Below the pieces are notes generated by a model. That model was not told the DNA's origin and ran no database searches. It saw only the letters and a list, made by a program, of their open reading frames with translations. Of a DNA stretch of 64,000 bases, positions 1 through 6,552 are shown piece after piece (within the stretch, counting starts at the first letter, position 1; the number at the start of each line of letters is the position of its first letter). The stretch is from contig JAAZYX010000033.1 of NCBI GenBank assembly GCA_014239435.1, positions 88,871 through 152,870 on the forward strand, given 5' to 3'. The position numbers and the translations under genes were made by a program. Source of the stretch: Fidelibacterota bacterium. GTDB taxonomy: Bacteria > Fidelibacterota > Marinisomatia > Marinisomatales > TCS55.

Positions 1-265
1 ATTTAGTCTCTGATTTTTTCCAGAACATCCAACCGCTAGATTTTTTGTGATCACACTTTGTTTGTGAAGCACATTTTTTTTCTACTGTTGAACAATTCTG
101 TTTATCTGAACTGTCACATTTATTATTCTGGTGAGCGCATCCTACTGCCACAGTATTCTGAACTGTTGCAGATTCGGTGTCCGCTTGAATACTTGGGGAT
201 TTATCCTGAGCAGAGAGTACTGCAATCGTTGAAGTAATGATAAAGACCATCATTAGTTTTTTCAT
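1..265 (-). CDS. Small secreted Cys-rich protein, 3' end off the window
   Basis: The reverse strand reads open from an ATG at 265 to the window edge (88 codons, no stop seen). The start is preceded by a strong Shine-Dalgarno (AAGGAAAG). Residues 1-20 form a signal peptide ending LSAQ. The mature part is hydrophilic with five cysteines at about 43, 50, 58, 65 and 71, evenly spaced by 5-7 residues, plus histidines at 45 and 73, so it looks like a small exported metal-binding or disulfide protein. It is the last gene of the metal-type cluster to its right. I do not recognise a named family; a periplasmic metal buffer is inferred from composition and context only. Confidence 0.6.
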   Translation of the reverse strand, partial: MKKLMMVFIITSTIAVLSAQDKSPSIQADTESATVQNTVAVGCAHQNNKCDSSDKQNCSTVEKKCASQTKCDHKKSSGWMFWKKSETK

Positions 266-317
266 TTTACTTTCCTTTCGTTTGTTTTTTCTGAAGTCAT
301 ACCTATGTATTTCTTTT

Positions 318-803
318 TTATTTAACCGGTTTACTTGCGGATTGTGTGTGAATGACTTTCCATGCATCTTTTATCCATCTGAAAATATAGGTACCGTGAC
401 CTTTATTGTGAATTTCCCTGCCGCTTTTTGTGGTCAATTCGATTTCGGTATCTACAACGGCCCAGGCAGCATTTCCTTCAAAATGAGTTTGAATATCTGT
501 AAAACCCAACTGCAATCCCAGTTCAGCTTCCGGTTCAACATGATGGACGATTAAATCCTCTAATCCAACATTTTGGCCTCCGCCTTCAAAATATCGGGCG
601 CCGTCCCAATCCAGGAAATGCTTGCGGAAAGCGGTTCCATCTCCATTTTCCCAGCCAAGGCGGATATCCTCAATAATATTTTCTATTAATACTTTGTCGT
701 GATTTGCGGCATTGTTTTCACATCCAATTATCATCATGACAACCATGATCCCGATTAAAGGTTTTATTTTCAATTTTCTGTTTCCTTTTTTAATGATTTT
801 CAT
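318..803 (-). CDS. NTF2-like/SnoaL-like fold lipoprotein
   Basis: A 161-residue protein with a basic N-terminus, one hydrophobic segment and a lipobox-like MMIIGC near residue 28, so it is probably a lipoprotein. The rest resembles the cystatin-like NTF2/DUF4440 fold: an N-terminal helix, a DWDGARYFEG segment, and a C-terminal strand pattern ending WKVIHTQSAS, which is typical of these small ligand-binding or enzyme-like domains. It starts 7 bases after the stop of the outer-membrane barrel gene, consistent with one transcript. The substrate is unknown. The call rests on overall pattern rather than on catalytic residues. Confidence 0.6.
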   Translation of the reverse strand: MKIIKKGNRKLKIKPLIGIMVVMMIIGCENNAANHDKVLIENIIEDIRLGWENGDGTAFRKHFLDWDGARYFEGGGQNVGLEDLIVHHVEPEAELGLQLGFTDIQTHFEGNAAWAVVDTEIELTTKSGREIHNKGHGTYIFRWIKDAWKVIHTQSASKPVK

Positions 804-809
804 CTGGAT

Positions 810-1622
810 TTAAAACACAAAACCAATCCCTGTTTGGATAATGGTTCCGTTTGATAAATTATTTTGTTCAGAGGATTCCAAGATTGGAAGCTTAAGAATA
901 ATCCTTCCCATGATGTTTCCTTTATAGACAACAAGTTGAGGCCCCGTGTGAAATCTGGTATCGGACTGTCCATCAGAATTTATTTTGTGCCGAAAGGTTC
1001 CGTCCCACATAAAAAATACGCCAGTGTTTGTTTCATTCTTGTGGATTGGATGCCAACCGAGATTCACATCTACGCCCAGCACAGAAGAACCATCATCTAA
1101 TGACCAGCCATATAGATCATATAACTGGTAATAGCTAAAATTCTCTGCACTATAAGACAGGCTTAATCCATAGCCACCATTACTCGTGAGAACATCTGAA
1201 TTGTCACCAGTTTTTAGACGAATTTGAGGGGTTACGCCAAAGTTTCCGGTTGATCGCTTCAAATTAAAGTACTTCTTCAAAGGGAGAGCTACGATGATAT
1301 CGCCCAATCCTTTTCCTTCCTTAATTGGATTTCCCCAATCGATAAGCTGATGTTCGCTTTTAACTTGGTGATAGGGTATTTTCACGGTAGCCCGTACCGA
1401 TCGTTTCCAAGTGTACACACCCTCCAGCCACATCGTTTTTTGATTTAAACTTAATTGGTTCGATATATTTGCGTATTCATCCAAATATGTATCTGATCCA
1501 AATAATTCATACCGAATCTGAAATCCGTATCCTCCTGCCCAACGAGGCGCCATATCCATTACCGGCTGATGTGCAAATGCAGTGGACAGAAAAATCAATC
1601 CGGAAAAAATCGTGATTTTCAT
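810..1622 (-). CDS. Outer-membrane beta-barrel protein of the metal-type cluster
   Basis: A 270-residue protein with a signal peptide (about residues 1-17, ending AFA). The body alternates polar and aromatic/hydrophobic residues and ends in the C-terminal phenylalanine (GIGFVF) typical of outer-membrane barrels. The mature N-terminus, HQPVMDMAPRW, is rich in His and Met. It resembles the putative outer-membrane transporters placed in the MetA/phenol-pathway-like family, whose substrates are mostly unknown. It starts 10 bases after the MerT-like gene, so it probably serves as an outer-membrane channel or metal-related porin for that cluster. The role is inferred from neighbours. Confidence 0.6.
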   Translation of the reverse strand: MKITIFSGLIFLSTAFAHQPVMDMAPRWAGGYGFQIRYELFGSDTYLDEYANISNQLSLNQKTMWLEGVYTWKRSVRATVKIPYHQVKSEHQLIDWGNPIKEGKGLGDIIVALPLKKYFNLKRSTGNFGVTPQIRLKTGDNSDVLTSNGGYGLSLSYSAENFSYYQLYDLYGWSLDDGSSVLGVDVNLGWHPIHKNETNTGVFFMWDGTFRHKINSDGQSDTRFHTGPQLVVYKGNIMGRIILKLPILESSEQNNLSNGTIIQTGIGFVF

Positions 1623-1631
1623 GATGGTCTC

Positions 1632-2012
1632 CTAGATATCCAAGAATTGCAGAATCGGAACGAGAGCATAGGCGAAAAATGCACCTATGGCGAGTACGGT
1701 GGCCGATATGTAAAACATATTCTTGTTAAAGGTACCGGTCACTTCGCATCCGTCTTCTCCGGCTTCAACATCGCAAGCCACTTCCTGATTCGGTTTAAAT
1801 ACAAGGTAACCATTTAGGGCGACCATAATTCCAGCACCGATAAATATCCATTCTTTGTACATGGATAACGGCACAAGCCACGGGAGAGCTGTAAGCATGG
1901 ATCCGACAGCAGCGCCACCAGCAATGGTTGCAACTACAGCCGGCAAAACGCAGCATAATAATGTTCCCGAAGATGTGAATAATGCCAAAACACTTAGAGT
2001 TTTATCTTTCAT
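1632..2012 (-). CDS. MerT-like mercuric/metal ion inner-membrane transporter
   Basis: A 126-residue membrane protein with three or four predicted membrane segments. It has the MerT hallmarks: a vicinal cysteine pair in the first helix (Cys20-Cys21 in LLCCVLPAVVA) followed by a Gly/Ala-rich stretch, and a second cysteine pair in a loop (about Cys80 and Cys89). In MerT these pairs pass Hg(II) from periplasm to cytoplasm. The start codon overlaps the stop of the upstream MerP-like gene (TAATG), so the two are translationally coupled. The stop is TAG. No mercuric reductase gene is visible, so the true metal is uncertain. Confidence 0.8.
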   Translation of the reverse strand: MKDKTLSVLALFTSSGTLLCCVLPAVVATIAGGAAVGSMLTALPWLVPLSMYKEWIFIGAGIMVALNGYLVFKPNQEVACDVEAGEDGCEVTGTFNKNMFYISATVLAIGAFFAYALVPILQFLDI

Positions 2013-2410
2013 TATTTCACCTCGCCAAAACTGGTTTTTTCCAAGGATTTTCCGGTTGGATTTGTGAAAACATTCAGCACTTCATATCCTGAATCAATAA
2101 TGATTTTTCTCGCGGATTCAATGTCTGCCGGCGCACCATCTTTTATGGCTACAACGGTGTATTGATGATCAATATCTGTGAACACTCCTTTTGTGAATTG
2201 CTTCTTATCCACAAATTCGAGTTTTGAAAGGCCTTTCTGAAGGCCGTATGAACAAAAGGAACAGACGAGACCCTTAACCTGGAAGACAATTTCATTTTGT
2301 CCAATCTTAACGTCTTTTCCATTGAGATTGACTGAGTCCTGTGCCGATGCAGGCTGGGAAGCAGCACAGAAAATCCAAACTGCTATTAATGATGATAATA
2401 TTTGTTTCAA
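2012..2410 (-). CDS. Secreted MerP-like heavy-metal-associated (HMA) protein
   Basis: A 132-residue exported protein with a signal peptide ending ASA (about residue 23). An HMA-like domain follows, with the metal-binding motif GLVCSFC at about 47-53. It is longer than classical MerP (about 90 residues) and the motif lacks the usual GMTC start, so it is a divergent family member. The start is TTG at 2410: a strong AAAAGGAG lies 7 bases upstream, while the nearby ATG at 2415 runs into a stop at once. It is coupled to the MerT-like gene downstream and presumably hands a soft metal ion to it. Confidence 0.75.
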   Translation of the reverse strand: MKQILSSLIAVWIFCAASQPASAQDSVNLNGKDVKIGQNEIVFQVKGLVCSFCSYGLQKGLSKLEFVDKKQFTKGVFTDIDHQYTVVAIKDGAPADIESARKIIIDSGYEVLNVFTNPTGKSLEKTSFGEVK

Positions 2411-2419
2411 AACATACTC

Positions 2420-2438
2420 CTTTTCAAATGGGTTCAGC
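2420..2438. repeat. 19-base dispersed repeat, copy 1
   Basis: CTTTTCAAATGGGTTCAGC occurs here and again, identical, at 6519-6537. Both copies lie just upstream of minus-strand genes and in the same orientation relative to them. This copy sits in the leader of the MerP-like gene and borders its Shine-Dalgarno. It also abuts an imperfect hairpin (AGCAGC...GCTGCT, about 2437-2457). Confidence 0.6.
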
Positions 2439-2481
2439 AGCCGTTCGTCCGCTGCTAAAAAATTATTGAGAAAAGGTATGT

Positions 2482-2835
2482 CTAAATCAGAAGGGGAAGA
2501 TTGAGGTGGGCTGAAGGCCCGGGGTCTGCGGGAATCCGATAAAGATATGTCTGGATAATGCGCGAAGGAAAACCAGAGTTTTGAACTGCAAAACTCGAAA
2601 CTGCATCGATGGATTTTAAAAGGGATTTATGAAACAGCCCGGATACAACGGGAACGAATACGGACGTACCACAATCCGACATCGTTGGGCAGGACATTTC
2701 CTTTTCCATTTCACAGCAGGACATTTCCACTTCTGCGCAGCACGGCATACTACAGTCACCCAAATGAATGAAGGGTGCCGCGGTCAATCCGGCAAAAAGT
2801 GTAATGAGCGCAATGGCTGTTATTTTCCTAATCAT
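2482..2835 (-). CDS. Small secreted Cys/Met-rich protein
   Basis: A 117-residue protein with an N-terminal signal segment (about 1-20, ending TAA). A dense metal-ligand stretch spans residues 28-55, with seven cysteines (28, 32, 33, 40, 41, 49, 55), including two CC pairs, and several methionines between them. The C-terminal half is ordinary and ends in a Pro-rich tail. It is the first gene of the metal-type cluster and sits behind a short palindrome that may be an operator. A periplasmic soft-metal (Cu/Hg-type) binding role is inferred from composition and neighbours. I do not recognise a named family. Confidence 0.6.
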   Translation of the reverse strand: MIRKITAIALITLFAGLTAAPFIHLGDCSMPCCAEVEMSCCEMEKEMSCPTMSDCGTSVFVPVVSGLFHKSLLKSIDAVSSFAVQNSGFPSRIIQTYLYRIPADPGPSAHLNLPLLI

Positions 2836-2844
2836 GATACTTAA

Positions 2845-2859
2845 ATTTACGCTGTAAAT
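2845..2859 (-). promoter_or_regulatory. Palindromic candidate operator upstream of the metal-type cluster
   Basis: ATTTAC-GCT-GTAAAT is a perfect 6+6 inverted repeat, 10 bases before the start of the Cys/Met-rich gene. A possible promoter on the minus strand (TTGGAA, 18 bases, TAAATT) would place the palindrome over its -10 element, a typical position for a repressor site. No regulator gene lies nearby, so the cognate protein is unknown. Confidence 0.4.
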
Positions 2860-2882
2860 GAAAAAAGTTCCAATTATTGTAT

Positions 2883-3422
2883 TTATTTAATAATAGATAT
2901 CAGTTTTCGGAATTCATCGCCTTCAGCTGTTTGCTGAAGTTCAAATAATGCGGTTTCCACGCTGGTCTGCGATCCGCCCGCCAAAATGATTTTATCCAGT
3001 CCCATGTCCCGATTAAATTGCGTGCGCGACGAGACAGCATCGGCCACAACCTGAACCTCGTACTCTGCTTCCAAAAGGTCCGCTGCGGTTTGATACACGC
3101 AAACGTGCGTTTCGATTCCCGCCACAAGTATTTGACTTGCACCGGTTTCTTTCAGCGCAGTTTGAATTTCCAAATCACGCCAGCAGGAAAAATCCTTTTT
3201 AATGAGCGGTTTCTGAGCTTTCAACATATCAGAAACCTCGGAAATCGTTTCGCCAAGTTTATTAGGAAGCTGTTCTGTCCAGATAATCGGAATACCCAAA
3301 ACTTTTGCCCCGCGAATGAGCATTTGCAGATTGGCGATATACTCTTCTGCTTGGTGCATAATTCGGGCAAGTTTGCCCTGGACATCAATAACGATTAGTG
3401 CTGTTGTGGATTTATTCAGCAT
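2883..3422 (-). CDS. Isochorismatase-family cysteine hydrolase
   Basis: Using the ATG at 3422, this is a 179-residue protein of the isochorismatase-like (YcaC/nicotinamidase) superfamily. The catalytic triad is visible: Asp13 in VIDVQGK, Lys75/76 in PLIKKDF, and Cys108 in GIETHVC, followed by the usual cis-peptide region. These enzymes hydrolyse small amides or esters in the cytoplasm; the substrate here cannot be told. A TTG 27 bases upstream is in frame, but would lengthen the overlap with the preceding gene from 7 to 34 bases, so ATG is preferred. It is coupled to the 2'-5' RNA ligase-like gene. Confidence 0.85.
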   Translation of the reverse strand: MLNKSTTALIVIDVQGKLARIMHQAEEYIANLQMLIRGAKVLGIPIIWTEQLPNKLGETISEVSDMLKAQKPLIKKDFSCWRDLEIQTALKETGASQILVAGIETHVCVYQTAADLLEAEYEVQVVADAVSSRTQFNRDMGLDKIILAGGSQTSVETALFELQQTAEGDEFRKLISIIK

Positions 3423-3910
3423 TTTTTCTGCATCATTATGGATTTCCAATTCTCAACCTTATCACCCGTTTTAACTAATTCAATTTTGTCCATGAGGTAT
3501 GTTTCCTTCAGATTCAATTTACGGATGATGGACTCTTTTTCCTCTTCCGGCATTTTTTTGTAAATCAGGCTGATGTGAGGTTTGAAGGAGTTAGGATTAG
3601 GATGAAAAAGTTGTGATTTTACTTGTTGCTGGAGCGTTGATAATTCGGGGGATTTTTCCAGCTCAATGAAGATTGATTTCCAAAGAGAATCGGAATGGCT
3701 GATTCTTGTCTTGGTAACAGCAATTGGATTCAATTCCATCGATTCAAGAATAGATTCCGCACCGAAAATATCGGTGACCGGAGAATACAGCGTACAATGC
3801 GGGCGAAATTGCGGAGCATCATATTCCTCTGCCAAATCTTGAATAACTTCAGACAAATGCGCTTCGTCTTCCTTGCACGGCACAAGCCAAATGGAATACT
3901 GTTCAATCAT
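3416..3910 (-). CDS. 2'-5' RNA ligase/cyclic phosphodiesterase-like protein
   Basis: A 164-residue protein of the 2H phosphoesterase superfamily, with both signature motifs: His38-x-Thr40 (RPHCTLYS) and His112-x-Ser114 (KPHISLIY). Family members open or join 2'-5' or cyclic phosphate bonds in RNA or nucleotide substrates. This one is closest in layout to the small cyclic phosphodiesterases (CPDase-like) rather than LigT. It overlaps the following hydrolase gene by 7 bases. Cytoplasmic, with no signal peptide. Confidence 0.75.
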   Translation of the reverse strand: MIEQYSIWLVPCKEDEAHLSEVIQDLAEEYDAPQFRPHCTLYSPVTDIFGAESILESMELNPIAVTKTRISHSDSLWKSIFIELEKSPELSTLQQQVKSQLFHPNPNSFKPHISLIYKKMPEEEKESIIRKLNLKETYLMDKIELVKTGDKVENWKSIMMQKKC

Positions 3911-3979
3911 TCAATTAGGTTTTCATTAAACATTAAGACACTAAAAATAATAATATTAAAGATTAGAGAATCCTGAGTG

Positions 3980-4041
3980 AACTTTGTGTCTTTGTCTGCC
4001 CGCCCCATTTTCTATTAGGCAATGAATGCGGCAGGCGGGCG
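3980..4041. repeat. Intergenic repeat (TTTGTGTCTTTGT type) plus G+C-rich inverted repeat
   Basis: Between the RNA ligase-like gene and the M1 peptidase lies a fragment reading ACTTTGTGTCTTTGTC. It belongs to the same degenerate family seen at 12768, 17085 and 18654-18790. It runs into an inverted repeat with arms TGCCCGCC (3997-4004) and GGCGGGCG (4034-4041). The hairpin lacks a T-tract in the minus direction, so it is not a clear terminator. Confidence 0.45.
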
Positions 4042-4051
4042 TTACCAACCT

Positions 4052-6469
4052 TTAGTGGCCGCGTTTTTTGTTCCGGCTTTTTGTGGGTTTGTTCAACCGG
4101 TCAATCGCACCCTCAATGCCATCGGCATTGATGGGATCGTATAAATTTTCCAAGAGTTCAATATGTTTCTTTTTTCCGTGGTGTCCAATGGTTCGGATGG
4201 ATGCCGACCGCACGCTTCGGTTCGGATCTTCCAGATGATCTACAAACCACTCGACCAATTCCGGATGATCTTTCACTTTTCCGGAAAGCGCCCACACTGC
4301 CGATGATCGAGCGGCCCACGTGGTGCCGCCGTACTCTGCCAAATCCTTCAATTTGGATAAAGAACTATTCGTCTCTTTTTTCGAAATAGCGCGAATCGCT
4401 GACCGCCTAAGCATATCGTTGTGAGAATCGGTATTCAGAGCCCAATTTATCTTCGCATGAAAGGCAGCCGTGTCCACTTTTGCGAGGCTGTTAAAGGCAT
4501 CATTTACTAAATAATCTTTTTCGCCGTTATCCAATATGTCGGTCAGAAAATCTCGAACATCATCCCCGGTATATTTTTTTAGCGCCCGGACTATCGCCCG
4601 TTTGACGCGGTTGTCCTGACCGCCTACCGCCTCCATCAATTGTGCATCCGCTTTTTTCGGCTTCAGATTACCAATCGCATTGGCAGACGCAGCGCGTACA
4701 CCGAAAAATGAATCGGAATTCAGTGATTCAAACAGCGCTTCAATCACCGCTTTTCTCGCGCTCAGTTTTCCCAGTTCATCCGCCGCCCAAATTCTGTCAT
4801 TCACGTGCGGAGCATGTTTCAGCTGATACACAAGTTCGTGCATCGACTTTTTATGCGTAAGGTATTTTGGAATAAGATTGCCTTCATCAAACAACACCAT
4901 GTTCGGTTTTCCGCTGGACGGAAACGTAAAGGTTTGTTTTGATTCTTCTATAAAAATGGTATGCCGTGTAATGGATCCGTCATCAATCAGTACGGTTACC
5001 GGAAGCCGAAACAGGGATGTCTCCTCAATATTCTGTGTCTGAGTTACGGTCATCGCAATGGTACTATTCCTGCGGCTGTATTTGGTTTTTACTTCAAGTT
5101 TCGGAAGTCCTTTGGTATAAATCCACTGATCAAAAAACCAGTACAAATTTTGCCCGGTTGCTTCCTCAAAGGCTTTTTTCAGATCCTGCGTTTCCACATT
5201 TTCATAGGCATGCTTTTGGGTGTAATGTTTCAGTCCCCGCCAAAACGCTTCATCTCCAAGATGTGCCTTTAGCATGAACATGACTATCGCGCCTTTGGCG
5301 TAGATATTGGCATCAAACACTTCCCAGCTCTTTTCATAATGATACAGTACTACGGGACGTGAATAATAATTGTTGGCACGGATTACGCTTTTTAGTGATT
5401 GCAGTCTCGCGTATTCACCGCCGTCAAATCCTTTGTCGTGTGCCGTCCAAACGAGTGTCATAAACGACGTCAGTCCTTCATTCAGCCAGGCGTTTGCCCA
5501 ATTTCGCGTTGTCAGCAAATCACCGTACCATTGATGCGCAAGTTCGTGGGCTACAAGTCCGTCGCTGGAGTGATCCGGCCGAGCGCTTTCTGTGTGCATC
5601 GTTCTATCTGTTTGGTGGGATAAGGTAATATTTTCCATGCCGCCGTACATGAAATCCTCCAGCAAAACCTGATCGTATTTTTCGTACGGATACAGAAATC
5701 CGGTGATGTCGTTGAATAGTTCCAGCATCTCCGGTGTTTTGCCGAAAGACCTGAGCGCGTCTTCCCTGTTGTGCTCCGGATACACCCAATAATTCACCGG
5801 CAATTTATCGTAGCTGTCTTCCACTTTTTTGTACTCGCCGACCGCGAAGGAAATCAAGTATGCCACCATTGGATAATTTTCGCGCCAGTGAAAGGTTTTT
5901 TTATCGCCGGATTCCTTGGCGGATAGGAGTTCGCCGTTGGAGACTGCCGTCAGATTCTTGTCCACCGTCAAGATAGTTTCAAACGTGGCGCGGTCGTTCG
6001 GATAATCGTGAAGCGGCACCCAGTAATGGTTATCCATATCTTCTCCCTGCGTCCACGCCTGCAGATGTTTTTTGGGATAGACCGAATCGGGCAGAATGAA
6101 AAAGAGCCCGAGTTTCGGTTCGGAAAAATATTCAATTTTGATATCGAGCGTATCTTTAAATCCGTATTCCCTTCCCAAATCAATTTCGAGTTTCTTTTCC
6201 TGCGCTTCATATGTCAGTGCTTTTTTCCCATTCAGCATTACGGATGATACGGTTGTATGCTCGCTGTCCAAAATGATTCGCGATAGATTTGTCTGCAGAG
6301 GACTGATTGTGTGCGTTACGTTTCCTTCCACCGATTCTCCGCGGACATCTACTTCAATTTCGATGCGAATATGGTGAACATCAAAATCCCGGTCGGGTGT
6401 TGGGTTATACCGTTTTTCTTCTGCGCTAACAAGCGCAAAAAGAATGATACATAAAAGGGTGCGTTTCAT
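4052..6469 (-). CDS. Exported M1-family aminopeptidase with C-terminal HEAT repeats
   Basis: The start is ATG 6469 (signal peptide MKRTLLCIILFALVSA, AAGGAAAC upstream); an in-frame start 57 bases earlier would bury the signal. The 805-residue product has an N-terminal beta domain, the exopeptidase motif GGMEN at 276-280, the zinc site HELAH at 308-312 and the third ligand Glu331, exactly 19 residues after the last His. Roughly residues 540-800 form tandem HEAT-like repeats (DNRVKRAIVRALKKY, NRSVRSASIRTIGHH) instead of the usual ERAP-type C domain. It probably trims peptides in the periplasm or on the cell surface. Confidence 0.9.
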   Translation of the reverse strand: MKRTLLCIILFALVSAEEKRYNPTPDRDFDVHHIRIEIEVDVRGESVEGNVTHTISPLQTNLSRIILDSEHTTVSSVMLNGKKALTYEAQEKKLEIDLGREYGFKDTLDIKIEYFSEPKLGLFFILPDSVYPKKHLQAWTQGEDMDNHYWVPLHDYPNDRATFETILTVDKNLTAVSNGELLSAKESGDKKTFHWRENYPMVAYLISFAVGEYKKVEDSYDKLPVNYWVYPEHNREDALRSFGKTPEMLELFNDITGFLYPYEKYDQVLLEDFMYGGMENITLSHQTDRTMHTESARPDHSSDGLVAHELAHQWYGDLLTTRNWANAWLNEGLTSFMTLVWTAHDKGFDGGEYARLQSLKSVIRANNYYSRPVVLYHYEKSWEVFDANIYAKGAIVMFMLKAHLGDEAFWRGLKHYTQKHAYENVETQDLKKAFEEATGQNLYWFFDQWIYTKGLPKLEVKTKYSRRNSTIAMTVTQTQNIEETSLFRLPVTVLIDDGSITRHTIFIEESKQTFTFPSSGKPNMVLFDEGNLIPKYLTHKKSMHELVYQLKHAPHVNDRIWAADELGKLSARKAVIEALFESLNSDSFFGVRAASANAIGNLKPKKADAQLMEAVGGQDNRVKRAIVRALKKYTGDDVRDFLTDILDNGEKDYLVNDAFNSLAKVDTAAFHAKINWALNTDSHNDMLRRSAIRAISKKETNSSLSKLKDLAEYGGTTWAARSSAVWALSGKVKDHPELVEWFVDHLEDPNRSVRSASIRTIGHHGKKKHIELLENLYDPINADGIEGAIDRLNKPTKSRNKKRGH

Positions 6470-6518
6470 GTGTTTCCTTGGGTTAAAAACAGGCGGGAAC
6501 TTACACGAAAGCAGCTGG

Positions 6519-6537
6519 CTTTTCAAATGGGTTCAGC
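6519..6537. repeat. 19-base dispersed repeat, copy 2
   Basis: Identical to 2420-2438 (CTTTTCAAATGGGTTCAGC), here 50 bases upstream of the M1 peptidase start and downstream of the TonB-type receptor gene. On the minus strand it sits in a weak stem (GGCT...AGCC). No other copy was noticed in the window. Confidence 0.6.
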
Positions 6538-6552
6538 CAACCTTAAATTTGA

